Positions 45,401 to 54,894 of a DNA stretch of 64,000 nt are shown here, one piece after another. A program made the translations under genes and the position numbers. The notes beneath the pieces were generated by a model, which worked only from the letters and a program-made list of their open reading frames with translations, was not told the DNA's origin and searched no databases. Positions within the stretch are counted from its first letter, which is position 1; every line of letters starts with the position of its first letter. Source of the DNA: Marinicella meishanensis (GTDB taxonomy: Bacteria; Pseudomonadota; Gammaproteobacteria; Xanthomonadales; Marinicellaceae); contig NZ_JAIOUV010000004.1 in assembly GCF_019931145.1 (NCBI RefSeq), positions 1 through 64,000 of the forward strand, read 5' to 3'.

Positions 45401-47044
45401 ATGAAACGATACGACACAATCATGATCTTGGGTTTGCTGCTGGGCAGTTACTCAAGTCAAGCACAACAAGAGCCTGACAGCCCATTTGCATGGCTCTTCA
45501 ACGTCATTGATGAGCGGCTGTGGAACCAAGACACCGTTGGCATCAGTGGCAGCACTGTGGCCATCGATCGCTTTGGTGAGGCGGTGGCTGATGGGGATTT
45601 CAACAACGACGGTTGGCAAGACCTGGCCATTGGCATCCCCAACCATGACTTTTTCTTTGGTGCCATCCTCAACACCGGCACCGTGCTGGTGATCTATGGC
45701 ACACCCAATGGTTTGGATCCAGACAACCACCAATACCTGTATCAAACTTTCGACAACAGCGGCAGCAATCTGGAAACCCTCAATGGCATTGAGGCCAATG
45801 ACCAATTCGGTCAAAGCATCGCCAGTGGTGATTTCAACTGTGATGGGTTTGATGACTTGGCCGTTGGCACCCCCAATGAGTCCGTCATTCTCAGCGGCAG
45901 CACCCGCAGTAATGTGGGGGCCATCAACATCTTTTATGCTTCGGCCTCAGGTTTTGCTGACAATGGACAAGGCTCAACCTTCATTTGGCAAGGCAGCGGC
46001 TTGGGCACTTCATTCAACGGTTCAATTTCAGCCGGTGATCGATTTGGTTGGGCCATGGTGACTGGCAACTTCGATGGCGACACCCACAACGGCAACCGCT
46101 GTGTTGATCTGGCGGTTTCCACACCGTTTGAAGATTTTGGTAATGCCGACCAAATTCAGAATGCCGGCCAGGTCGATGTGTTTTATGGGGACCCAGCTGG
46201 ATTGGACGGTGCCAACCGCGATTCACTGAGCCAAAACACATTTGGCATTGATGATTCGGCCGAAAGCAATGACCAATTTGGTCGCAGCCTGGCTGCCAGC
46301 CGCTTCCGATCAGATGTGGTTTTTTCTGACTTGGCAGTGGGTGTGCCTGGTGAAATGGTAGACGGTGAGGCCAACGCGGGTATTGTCCAAGTGTTTTATG
46401 GTGCGGCATCCGGTTTGCAGGCCAATGCCGATGATGAGATATGGCACCAAGGCGATGGCATCATTGGGGTGCCAGAAAACAATGACCGCTTCGGACAAAC
46501 CTTAACCACAGGTAACTTCAATGGCGACCAGGCCTTTGATCTGGCTGTCGGCGTCACTGGCGAGGACTTGAATGGCGATGGTGTGTTTGCCGCTGGTGCG
46601 GTCAACATCATTTATGGTGGTGTGGCGGGATTGAGCACCACTGGCAACCAAATCTTTCATCAAAACACCGACGGCATCAATGGCGTGGCTGAAAACAGTG
46701 ATCAATTTGGCGACGCCCTCACCGCCGGTGATCTGAATTATGATTTGTACACTGATTTGGTGGTGGGGGTGCCCAGAGAAGATGGCTTGGCTGGTGCTTT
46801 TCACATCATTTATGGCGGCAATTCCGGATTAACGATCGAAGACAACATCTATCAAAACTCGGGTTCATTGAGCGGCGATGAAATGGCTTATGTCATGACA
46901 GTGGGCGATTTCGGAGCCGGTCCCGAACTGGTGGTGGGGTTGCCTGGCGATGACTCGATTGATGGCGAAAATGACTCGGGCTCGGTGCGGGTTTACAGCT
47001 TTGAAAACCCCGATGTGATCTTTGCCGATGATTTTGATGGCTGA
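45401..47044 (+). CDS. Secreted FG-GAP repeat protein
   Basis: A 547-residue exported protein with a signal peptide (IMILGLLLGSYSSQAQ). About seven FG-GAP/integrin-alpha units follow, each with a calcium-loop-like D.N.DG.DDLAVG phrase and a VFYG or IIYG strand, which predicts a seven-bladed propeller. The C-terminus VIFADDFDG resembles a short ending shared by exported proteins of related marine bacteria. A strong AGGAG site precedes the ATG. It is divergent from the sigma-kinase pair, which might control it. Confidence 0.8.
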   Translation: MKRYDTIMILGLLLGSYSSQAQQEPDSPFAWLFNVIDERLWNQDTVGISGSTVAIDRFGEAVADGDFNNDGWQDLAIGIPNHDFFFGAILNTGTVLVIYGTPNGLDPDNHQYLYQTFDNSGSNLETLNGIEANDQFGQSIASGDFNCDGFDDLAVGTPNESVILSGSTRSNVGAINIFYASASGFADNGQGSTFIWQGSGLGTSFNGSISAGDRFGWAMVTGNFDGDTHNGNRCVDLAVSTPFEDFGNADQIQNAGQVDVFYGDPAGLDGANRDSLSQNTFGIDDSAESNDQFGRSLAASRFRSDVVFSDLAVGVPGEMVDGEANAGIVQVFYGAASGLQANADDEIWHQGDGIIGVPENNDRFGQTLTTGNFNGDQAFDLAVGVTGEDLNGDGVFAAGAVNIIYGGVAGLSTTGNQIFHQNTDGINGVAENSDQFGDALTAGDLNYDLYTDLVVGVPREDGLAGAFHIIYGGNSGLTIEDNIYQNSGSLSGDEMAYVMTVGDFGAGPELVVGLPGDDSIDGENDSGSVRVYSFENPDVIFADDFDG

Positions 47045-47053
47045 TCACTGTTT

Positions 47054-47098
47054 CACCCCCACCGTTGCAGATATGCAGCCGGTTGGGGGTGTTTTTTT
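47054..47098 (+). terminator. Intrinsic terminator after the FG-GAP gene
   Basis: CACCCCCA and TTGGGGGTG are paired arms separated by a GC-rich inner stretch (CCG...CGG) and followed by a run of Ts. It lies just after the stop codon of the FG-GAP gene. Confidence 0.8.
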
Positions 47099-47339
47099 GT
47101 GACCAAACACCGGTTTTGCCTCAGACTGCCCTGTTTATAATCAAACAGCACCGGATTGTGCGACACCCAAAAGACGCCCATTGAAGGGTGCGAGCGGTGT
47201 CACAGGATGTGATGTGGTGGGCTGTTCACAGAACCGTCACCCCAGCGTCATCCCGGGTTCACATGCCCTTGATAAGTTGCGGGTCACAGGTTCAGCGCAA
47301 CGCTCACCTGACGACAACAAACACAAGTGGGAGTGAATC

Positions 47340-49178
47340 ATGAACCGACACCGATCTCTGGTCAGGCTGTGCATCAACACCAGCCTGTTGCTTTTTTCTT
47401 CTTGGGTTTGGGCCCAAGCCGACCCCAACTACTATGCCAGTGTCGATGAGTCAACGCCGACGGCCTTGCGCAACTCACTGCACGCCATCATCGATGACCA
47501 CACCCGACTGCCCTACACTTCATCGGCCACCGATACCTGGGACGTGTTGGAATTGGCCGGGGAAAATGTCGATGACAGCAATGAAGTCATCGCCATTTAC
47601 AAAAACGCGGCTTACCAAAAAGTTGGCGGCGGCAACAATGATTACAACCGGGAGCACTCCTGGCCAAAATCTTATGGTTTCCCTGACGACGGCAGTGGCA
47701 ATTACCCCTACACCGACATGCACCACCTGTTCATCGCCAACGGCTCTTACAACTCTTCCCGCAGCAACAAGCCGTTTGACATTTGTACCGGTGGTTGTGA
47801 TGAGCGCAGCACCGAAGTGAACAATGGCCGTGGGGGTGCCGGGCAGTCCAATCACACCAAAAGCGGGGTGTGGGATGTGTGGTCAGCCCGCCAGGGCGAC
47901 ATCGCCCGTGCCCTGTTTTACATGGATGTGCGTTATGCCGGCGGCACCCATGGCATCACTGGTCACTGGGAACCGGATTTACGCCTGACCGATGATTTGG
48001 CTTTGATCCAAGCCTCACAGACGGGCAACAACGAAAGTGTGGCTTACATGGGTTTGTTGTCGGTGCTGTTGCTTTGGCACCAAAATGACCCGGTTGATAT
48101 ATATGAACACCAACACAATGAAGCGGTGGCCGCGGCCCAAGGCAACCGCAACCCATTCATCGACAACCCCCAATGGGTGCGCTGTGTGTTCGAGTTGGTT
48201 TGTGATGGCGGTGGCGGCGCCGATACCACCCCACCAGCCCAGGTCAGCAACCTCAGTGCCACCCCCAACAACCAACACATCTATGTCGATTGGTACAACA
48301 ACGACGAAACCGATCTGGCCGGATACACCGTTTATCGATCGGTCAACAACGGCCCGTTTAATCCACTGAATGCAAATTTACGGGTCTATTCAAATTACAC
48401 CGACAGCGCCGTTGCTGCCGGCAACCACTACCGCTATTACGTCACCGCGGAAGATCAGGCCGCCAATGAGTCGATGCCCAGCGCCACCGTGTCAGTCAAC
48501 TTCGGTGACAACGCGGGCTCGGCACTGAGCAATGGCGTGCCCAAATCCGGCTTGTCAGGTAACAGCGGCAGTCAGCAGTTCTACACCTTCGAAGTGCCAG
48601 CCGCTGCCAGCGCTTTGAGTTTCAGCCTCAGTGGCGGCAGTGGCGATGCCGACCTGTACATCAGGCATGGCAGCCAACCGACCACCGGCACTTTTGATTG
48701 CCGTTCTTGGACTGGCAGTAACCATGAAAATTGCACCATCAATAACATCCAAGCCGGCACCTACCACGTGTTGATCCATGCCTATGAGGACTTCAGTGGC
48801 GCCAGCTTGTTGGCCCAATACACAGACTCAGCCCCGCTGGTTTATACCAACAACAGCAACGTCAACATCCCCGACAACAACCCGGTTGGTGCCACCAGCT
48901 CAATCACCGTGGGCTTAACCGGCGCCGCCGGTGACATGCGCATCAGCTACAACATCGTGCACACCTACCGGGGTGATTTGCGGGTGGAGTTGGTGGCGCC
49001 CAATGGCCAAGTGACCACCTTGCGCAACCCCAGTGGGGGCAGCACCAACAACCTGGATGAAGTGGTCACCACCGACCAAGGCACAGCACCTGCGGGCGGC
49101 ACCTGGCAATTGCGGGTCACCGATGTGTACAGCCAAGACACCGGCTACATCAACTCCTGGCAAATTGAATTTTTGTGA
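47340..49178 (+). CDS. Secreted endonuclease I with FN3, PPC and P domains
   Basis: A 612-residue exported nuclease. A signal peptide (about 1-26) leads into an endonuclease I domain (about 27-280) with the catalytic DYNREHSWPKS box and a second conserved patch, DMHHLFIANGSYNSSRSN. A fibronectin type III domain (about 300-385) follows, then a PPC-type domain (about 395-490, FEVPAAASALSFSLSGGSGD) and a proprotein-convertase P domain (about 505-612, VHTYRGDLRVELVAPNG). P and PPC modules are common on secreted proteases, so this nuclease has borrowed an extracellular export or binding tail. A GGGAG site precedes the ATG. Confidence 0.87.
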   Translation: MNRHRSLVRLCINTSLLLFSSWVWAQADPNYYASVDESTPTALRNSLHAIIDDHTRLPYTSSATDTWDVLELAGENVDDSNEVIAIYKNAAYQKVGGGNNDYNREHSWPKSYGFPDDGSGNYPYTDMHHLFIANGSYNSSRSNKPFDICTGGCDERSTEVNNGRGGAGQSNHTKSGVWDVWSARQGDIARALFYMDVRYAGGTHGITGHWEPDLRLTDDLALIQASQTGNNESVAYMGLLSVLLLWHQNDPVDIYEHQHNEAVAAAQGNRNPFIDNPQWVRCVFELVCDGGGGADTTPPAQVSNLSATPNNQHIYVDWYNNDETDLAGYTVYRSVNNGPFNPLNANLRVYSNYTDSAVAAGNHYRYYVTAEDQAANESMPSATVSVNFGDNAGSALSNGVPKSGLSGNSGSQQFYTFEVPAAASALSFSLSGGSGDADLYIRHGSQPTTGTFDCRSWTGSNHENCTINNIQAGTYHVLIHAYEDFSGASLLAQYTDSAPLVYTNNSNVNIPDNNPVGATSSITVGLTGAAGDMRISYNIVHTYRGDLRVELVAPNGQVTTLRNPSGGSTNNLDEVVTTDQGTAPAGGTWQLRVTDVYSQDTGYINSWQIEFL

Positions 49179-49192
49179 TTGACGCCGTGATG

Positions 49193-49226
49193 GCAGACCT
49201 CAAAGTACTTGGGCTTTGAGGTCTGC
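49193..49226. terminator. Bidirectional hairpin between convergent genes
   Basis: GCAGACCTCAAAG and CTTTGAGGTCTGC form a perfect 13-bp stem with an 8-base loop, between the endonuclease gene and the convergent S9 peptidase gene. No T-run follows. Confidence 0.55.
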
Positions 49227-49231
49227 ACAGT

Positions 49232-51898
49232 TCATTGATCGGCGTTGATGTAATCGGTCACCGTGGTGGCCGGAGGCAAGTCCTTGGTGTCCTGACCAAT
49301 GTCCAACGGCAAATCCAGGTGTTGATCCAAAAATTTCAGACTTTCGGCGACGTAGTGGATGTTGGAGTTGAGGTGTTTCATGGAATGGCCTTCATCCATT
49401 AAAATGGTCAGATCGGCATCCATTTTCAGAATGGTGAACATCTGTTGCATGCGCAAAGCGTGTTCCAAAGTCACCCGCTCATCAGTCAAACCATGAAACA
49501 GCTTGATCGGTCGATTGATCTTTTCCACCAAATAAAACGGGGACTTATTCAACAAGCGATTGAGGTCTTTTTGAGGATCGCCGACAATTTGCGCCAATTC
49601 AGTAAAAAACCCATCGTCTTTGATCAGGGATTCGTTACCAAACAACAACGGCAAATCCATCACGCCATGCAGCGAAATCGCACAACGGTATACTTCCGGG
49701 TACAACACCGTCAGCATCACCGCCGAATAACCGCCATAGCTGCTGCCCATGGCGCACACTTTATGCAAATCCAAATCGTGTTTCTCGGCCGCATGCAGCA
49801 CCATGGCGTGAATGTCGGCTTCAATTTTTTCGCCCCACTGTTGTTTACCCAATTCCTTGAAAGCTTTGCCATAGCCACTGGATCCGCGGTAATTGACCTT
49901 CAAAGTCGCGATGCCTTTGGCGGCAAAAAAATGCTGCATTTCGTCGTTGTTGGCAGTGTCCCTCACCCCAATGGGTCCGCCATGCGGGATCACCACCAAT
50001 GGTGGCTTGTTATCACCCCGCAGTGAGGGCACCACCAAAAACCCTTCCACCGTAACCCCATCTTCGGCGGTGATGGTCAAACTGTGGTTGTCACCCTTGG
50101 GCAGTTGCTCATAAACCGGACTCTCATCCAACAACTTGGTGATGCTGCCAGCCTGTTGTTGATACAAGTACCAAGACCCCTTGGAAAACTGGGTGGTGGC
50201 ATACAGCAACATCAATCCATGCTCAGGCAAGTGTTGCTGGACATACAATTGCAACTGCGGATTTTGTTCCCGCAATGACTTGATGCGATCACTTTCTTCA
50301 TCCAAAAAGAGGCGTTGTGACAAGCCACCTTCCATGTGGGTGTAACCAATGATTTGGCGCGTGCTTGGATCCTGAATCAACGTTTCAATGTCAACCTCTG
50401 GATTTTCAATGAAAGGTCCCAGGTGGGCATAATCAGTGACCGAATATTTGTGCACCGACTGCTTGTCTCCATAGGCATCTGTGAACGCATAAAAGAATGT
50501 TTCATCGGCAGATAATTTAACCGGCAAAGGCACATCATCGTCATCATAACTGGTTTTGATTTTGACCCAATCATCAGAATCTTTATTGGGCAAAAACCAA
50601 TGGTGATACAGCACTTGTTCATTTTTCTTGTCGTATTCAACTTCAATGGCCGAACGCACCGCGCCACTGTGATCGGTCAACCAGTCAATGACTTTGTCAA
50701 ACTTTTTGGTCTTTTTGAATTTCTTTTTGAATGATTTCTTGACGGTCTTTTCGGTACTGGTATCCACCAAATAGACACCATTGATGTTTTTGTTGTTGAC
50801 ATCTTGTAAGCGGTGGTTGGTGAAGAGCATCCGATTTTCCTGATCAATCAATGGATCCAAGACAGAACCCGCCAAGGGCATTTCAACCACCTGGGCCCCA
50901 GTCAATTCAGTGTCCCCATGCCATTGCAAATGTACCACTTGGCTGAACGAATATTTTTCATAGTCCAAATCATATAAAAAAGAATTTTGGTCAATCCATC
51001 GCAGGTTTCTGACACGAGCGCGGTTGGGCAAAAACTCTTTGAACACCACATAGGATTTGAAGGTTTTGATGTTGACCACCTCAATCAAAGTTTGCTTGTT
51101 TTGCTTGGAGCTCATCAACACCCACTCACCTGATGGGTTGATCTCTCCAGAGACTTGGGCATCGTGATCCAAATAGTCGTTTAACATCGGAAATTGTTGA
51201 ATTTGTTGGTCAACTCCGTCATCGATGTCAAATAACTTAATGGGGGTGCTCGACTGTTCAATTTCTCGATAGTCCAGTTGTTGCCTGGCTTTGAAATCAT
51301 ATTTTTTCAGCATGGCCGGGAAAAATCGATGATATTCATCGGCGGAGTAACCGCTAAAAACCATGGGTGTGTCACCAGTGAACTGTCGGTAATTTTCCTG
51401 AAAATGAGGCCACTCAATGGCAGCCTTGTTGAAGGATTTCAAAGAAAAATAACCACGGAATAAGCCGGTGTATTTGAATTCAGTGCGCCAAGTTCCTGGG
51501 TAGTTCACCACCCCGGGTTTCACTTCAAAAGTGTGCTCATCGGCTTCAAACTTGAACCAACTCAAGCCGAACAACAAATAGCCTCTGATCGATTTCCAAT
51601 AATATTTGCCCGCTTTCAATTTGATCAGTGCATGGTTTTCACCCGCGGTCAAATCAGTGAACCTGAGTTTTTTACCAGAATCGACCGGATCGATGATTAA
51701 GGTGGTGAAGTGGTGATTGCTTTCTACAGACAAATAAAGATAACCCTCATCGGCGGCCAATTCTGGGTCTGAGCCTTTGAGGATTTGCAGTTCATTCTCA
51801 TTGAATTTGAGGCCCCATGCTGTGCCACATATCAGCATCAGCAACAAGCCGAGTGTGGGCGTGAGAATGGTCCTTTGCAGTTGTGAATGGTTTGGCAT
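49232..51898 (-). CDS. Secreted S9 family prolyl-oligopeptidase-like peptidase
   Basis: An 888-residue exported peptidase. The signal peptide ends near CGTAWG. The middle is a divergent beta-propeller. The C-terminal alpha/beta hydrolase domain (about 610-870) has the oxyanion region PHGGPIGVRD, the nucleophile in GSSYGGYSAVM, the aspartate in HGLTDERVTLEHA and the histidine in MDEGHSM. Such enzymes cleave short peptides, often at proline, and acylaminoacyl-peptidase relatives are common. The N-terminal 200 residues have no clear match. Confidence 0.85.
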   Translation of the reverse strand: MPNHSQLQRTILTPTLGLLLMLICGTAWGLKFNENELQILKGSDPELAADEGYLYLSVESNHHFTTLIIDPVDSGKKLRFTDLTAGENHALIKLKAGKYYWKSIRGYLLFGLSWFKFEADEHTFEVKPGVVNYPGTWRTEFKYTGLFRGYFSLKSFNKAAIEWPHFQENYRQFTGDTPMVFSGYSADEYHRFFPAMLKKYDFKARQQLDYREIEQSSTPIKLFDIDDGVDQQIQQFPMLNDYLDHDAQVSGEINPSGEWVLMSSKQNKQTLIEVVNIKTFKSYVVFKEFLPNRARVRNLRWIDQNSFLYDLDYEKYSFSQVVHLQWHGDTELTGAQVVEMPLAGSVLDPLIDQENRMLFTNHRLQDVNNKNINGVYLVDTSTEKTVKKSFKKKFKKTKKFDKVIDWLTDHSGAVRSAIEVEYDKKNEQVLYHHWFLPNKDSDDWVKIKTSYDDDDVPLPVKLSADETFFYAFTDAYGDKQSVHKYSVTDYAHLGPFIENPEVDIETLIQDPSTRQIIGYTHMEGGLSQRLFLDEESDRIKSLREQNPQLQLYVQQHLPEHGLMLLYATTQFSKGSWYLYQQQAGSITKLLDESPVYEQLPKGDNHSLTITAEDGVTVEGFLVVPSLRGDNKPPLVVIPHGGPIGVRDTANNDEMQHFFAAKGIATLKVNYRGSSGYGKAFKELGKQQWGEKIEADIHAMVLHAAEKHDLDLHKVCAMGSSYGGYSAVMLTVLYPEVYRCAISLHGVMDLPLLFGNESLIKDDGFFTELAQIVGDPQKDLNRLLNKSPFYLVEKINRPIKLFHGLTDERVTLEHALRMQQMFTILKMDADLTILMDEGHSMKHLNSNIHYVAESLKFLDQHLDLPLDIGQDTKDLPPATTVTDYINADQ

Positions 51899-52156
51899 GT
51901 CGTCCCTGTGTCTGTTGGTTGATTTCGATTGCAGATTTTAACAAAATTTTCAGTCCGTGTTGGGTGGCAGCGCCATAGACCTTGCTGGCTGTTCAAAATA
52001 AGCCATGAAATCGATGCAGCAGGAGGTCCAAGCGCTCCTGTGAAGGTCTGTGTGACTGGCGCTGACCCATGAGGGCAGATATTTTCAGATTTATTCACTA
52101 CCGCACAGCCGCATTCCTGCGGCACATTGGGGTTTTTTATTCCATGAGGAAAGCAC

Positions 52157-52906
52157 ATGAAAAAATCACTTATTTGGGGCTTGATGGCTGGACTTGGCTT
52201 GTGGTTGGGCCCAGCCAAGGCCGGTGGTCTGCCAGAAGATTTTACCAACATCAACAACCTGCCCAATGACGGCTGGACCTTTGAGAATCGCTCAGACCTC
52301 ATCGGTGATGCATTTTGGTCACAGGGTTTTGCCAATTTGTTTCCGGCCCATGATGGCGCCAGTGACTCCTATTTATTGGGTGGTGTGGGCCAAACCGCAG
52401 GCAATGTGCTGTGTGATTGGGTGATTCTGCCTGATCTGGGGTTCGTCGAACAATTGAACTTTTTCACCCGCACGCAAAGCAATTCCATCTCCGCTGATCG
52501 CTTGATGATCGTACACAGTCCTTCAGGTGGCATCAACACCGGTCCTTGCGTGGCTGGTGACCCCGTGCGTGGTGGCCAGGATTTTGGTGATTTTGTGGTG
52601 ATCGGTGCGGTCAACCCCAACCTCCAAGCCGGTGGCTACCCGGAACAATGGGCTGAAGTCAATGTGCCGGTGAATGCCAGCGGTCGCTTGGCCTTGGTGT
52701 ATTTCGTGGAAGACGTGGGACAACCCCCCTTCAATGGCAACCTGATTGCGCTGGACTCTCTGGGCATTGGACCAGGGGCTCCGGCCGGCACCCCCACGGC
52801 GGTGCCGGGGCTCACGGGCATCGGTTTGGTGGTGATGAGCGGCTTGATGTTGCTGCTGCTGTGGTGGCACCGCCGCACCATGGAACCGCGTGAACCTGAG
52901 GCATGA
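52157..52906 (+). CDS. Exported protein with CTERM-like sorting tail
   Basis: A 249-residue protein with a signal peptide (LIWGLMAGLGLWLGPAKAG), a beta-rich body (FTNINNLPNDGWTFENRSD...) like choice-of-anchor domains, and a C-terminal tripartite tail: AVPGLTGIG, then a hydrophobic helix (LVVMSGLMLLLLWW), then HRR. That tail recalls IPTL/PEP-CTERM sorting signals, in which a dedicated protease processes the protein. No sorting enzyme gene is in the window. The stop region contains a 13-base duplication, GAACCTGAGGCAT twice. Confidence 0.65.
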   Translation: MKKSLIWGLMAGLGLWLGPAKAGGLPEDFTNINNLPNDGWTFENRSDLIGDAFWSQGFANLFPAHDGASDSYLLGGVGQTAGNVLCDWVILPDLGFVEQLNFFTRTQSNSISADRLMIVHSPSGGINTGPCVAGDPVRGGQDFGDFVVIGAVNPNLQAGGYPEQWAEVNVPVNASGRLALVYFVEDVGQPPFNGNLIALDSLGIGPGAPAGTPTAVPGLTGIGLVVMSGLMLLLLWWHRRTMEPREPEA

Positions 52907-52966
52907 ACCTGAGGCATGAATAATCGGGTTGGTGTTGGGTCCATGCCCACACCGACCCCGCTTAAG

Positions 52967-53842
52967 TCACTGTTTGGCGGTGATCCAATCGGCCAATTGT
53001 TGATCAAAACCAGCAGGAAAAGCCGCCCCATCTTCCACCCCCACATACAACAAACACATCTTTTCTGAATCCCGAAACACCCGTTCATACTTGTTCAACC
53101 AAATGGTCAAATGGGTGATCAATTCGGGTGCCAGGGGCAGTTCCTGGACCATCGCTGGGTGCTGTTGTAACAGGGCCAAAGCCGCGGCATTGTTTTCATA
53201 CAATGGGCCTTCGGTGTAAGCCCGGGTTTGCTGACACAAGAACCGCTCTTGTTCATTCATTTGGTCGTGCAGTTGATAAAAACGTTTTTCCCAGGAATCG
53301 GCTTGTTGCAAGGTAAACCGTTGTGACAGCAGTTCACCCAGTTCATTGCGGCGGTTGATTTGTGAAATGAAGGCTTGGCGGGTGACGGCCATGATTTGTT
53401 GCAATTGGACCATGTGTTGCATCAACTGTTGCTGCTGGCGGTGCTGCCAGCCCAACCAGATCAAACCGGCGGTGAACACCAGAGCCAAGGTCAGACCCAA
53501 CCAGGGCCATGACCGCGCAGCCGGTTTTGGCTTGGCGGTATCCGCTGCCCCGGGCTGTTCGATCAAGCGATAACCTTCTCCAAACACCGATTCGATCTCC
53601 AGACCGTCTTCTTGCAACACTGGCCGCAGCTTGCTGATCACCTTGTACAAGGAATTTTCGGTGACCACCCGTCCTTTCCAGACGTGATCAAAAATGGTTT
53701 CTTTACTGATGGTCTTGGGGGCTTGGCTCAACAACAGGATGAACAAAGAATGGGCTTTTTCACCCCACTTGACGGGTTGACCCAGGCGACTGATTTTGTT
53801 GTGATCGGGATCGACCTCATAGGGGCCTATTTGCAATGACAT
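52967..53842 (-). CDS. CadC-like membrane-spanning transcription regulator
   Basis: A 291-residue protein with an N-terminal OmpR-type winged helix (about 1-95: GEKAHSLFILLLSQAP, TENSLYKVISKLRPVL, VFGEGYRLI), a membrane helix (about 113-132, LGLTLALVFTAGLIWLGW) and a glutamine-rich, probably coiled-coil periplasmic sensor domain. There is no receiver domain, so the signal would act directly across the membrane, as in CadC or ToxR. The signal and targets are unknown; the convergent CTERM-like gene is only a neighbour. Confidence 0.78.
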   Translation of the reverse strand: MSLQIGPYEVDPDHNKISRLGQPVKWGEKAHSLFILLLSQAPKTISKETIFDHVWKGRVVTENSLYKVISKLRPVLQEDGLEIESVFGEGYRLIEQPGAADTAKPKPAARSWPWLGLTLALVFTAGLIWLGWQHRQQQQLMQHMVQLQQIMAVTRQAFISQINRRNELGELLSQRFTLQQADSWEKRFYQLHDQMNEQERFLCQQTRAYTEGPLYENNAAALALLQQHPAMVQELPLAPELITHLTIWLNKYERVFRDSEKMCLLYVGVEDGAAFPAGFDQQLADWITAKQ

Positions 53843-53917
53843 TCAGCAAGCCATGTTTGACAAAAGCAATGATTATAGCCAGCCCAGCGGCCGGCAACAA
53901 GGGGGGATCGTTTGCCT

Positions 53918-54361
53918 TCAGAACAGCATCGACAGCAAGATGATCAGCACAATCACGGCCAGCATGTATTTGACCACCGTCAAGCGATCGGGAATGCTGT
54001 GGCTGTGTTGCTTTTCCTGCATGATCAACTGCTGCATCAAATCCTCGGGGGATTGACGACTGGCATCGACTCCAAGATCCGATGGCTTGGTCGGTGTTGG
54101 CTTTAACTGGGTGGCTGCTGGCTGGCGTTGTTTCGGCGCAGTCTTGGACACCACTGGCTGCTGGCTGGGTTGCGGCGACACCGGTTCCGCAGCAGCTTGG
54201 CTTTGGGCGGCCGCCACAAACTCAGCTTGCCGGATCGATTCGAGCAAGTCGATCAGTTTTTTGCGCTGTGGCCAGGGCATGTTCTGCATGGCTTCGGCAT
54301 CACCGCTTTTGAAGCGGTGGGTTTCGCCATTGATGGTGATGGTGATGTCGTCTTCGGTCAT
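53918..54361 (-). CDS. Small tail-anchored protein of unknown function
   Basis: A 147-residue protein with a compact N-terminal part (DDITITINGETHRFKSGDAEAM), a proline/glutamine-rich linker (about 60-95) and a C-terminal membrane helix (YMLAVIVLIILLSMLF) ending the protein. That is tail-anchor topology. No family was recognised. It lies 40 bases downstream of the DUF4442 gene on the same strand and could be read through from it. Confidence 0.65.
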   Translation of the reverse strand: MTEDDITITINGETHRFKSGDAEAMQNMPWPQRKKLIDLLESIRQAEFVAAAQSQAAAEPVSPQPSQQPVVSKTAPKQRQPAATQLKPTPTKPSDLGVDASRQSPEDLMQQLIMQEKQHSHSIPDRLTVVKYMLAVIVLIILLSMLF

Positions 54362-54401
54362 GGCTTCACATTGTAACGATCAAGTCGCAGGCTGAAAAGG
54401 C

Positions 54402-54884
54402 TTATCCGGTTTTGGATTTTTTCCGCACATACAGGGTTTTGTGGGCTTTGGCCACCACCTCGCCAGCTTCGTTTTTGATGGCCACCGAAAATTCAGGCAG
54501 GTACTTGTCGCCATTGTGGGTGTGCAAATAAATGTCATTCAGCTGTTGCTCGGTCACCTGCATGGTGGCGCGCACGGTGCCGGTACCGGGTTTGATGAAA
54601 TCAATGGTGGCCGATTGGTCCCACACCACATACTCCCGGCCCAACAGCTTCATCAACATCAACATGTAATGTGGATCGATCATGGCGTACAAGGAGCCGC
54701 CAAAATGGGTGCCCACGGCATTGCGGTTGTACCAGCGCATGTGCATGGCCACCCGCACTTCCCGCCAATCATCAGCGATGTGCTCGAGTTTCACACCGGC
54801 GCCCAAATAGGGTCCGTACCAATTCAAAATGCGTTTGAGTTTTTTGGCCTGATTGACTTGGCCAACGCCTTGCAAAATGCCCAT
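54402..54884 (-). CDS. DUF4442 hotdog-fold thioesterase-like protein
   Basis: A 160-residue hotdog-fold protein with the DUF4442 pattern: RWYNRNAVGTHFGGSLYAMIDPHYMLMLM and the later strand ATIDFIKPGTGTVRA. Members are probably acyl-CoA or acyl-carrier thioesterases. ATG 54884 has a strong AAGGAGA site. It lies 10 bases after the TetR-type gene, so the regulator and this enzyme form one operon. Confidence 0.8.
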   Translation of the reverse strand: MGILQGVGQVNQAKKLKRILNWYGPYLGAGVKLEHIADDWREVRVAMHMRWYNRNAVGTHFGGSLYAMIDPHYMLMLMKLLGREYVVWDQSATIDFIKPGTGTVRATMQVTEQQLNDIYLHTHNGDKYLPEFSVAIKNEAGEVVAKAHKTLYVRKKSKTG

Positions 54885-54894
54885 GGGATCTCCT

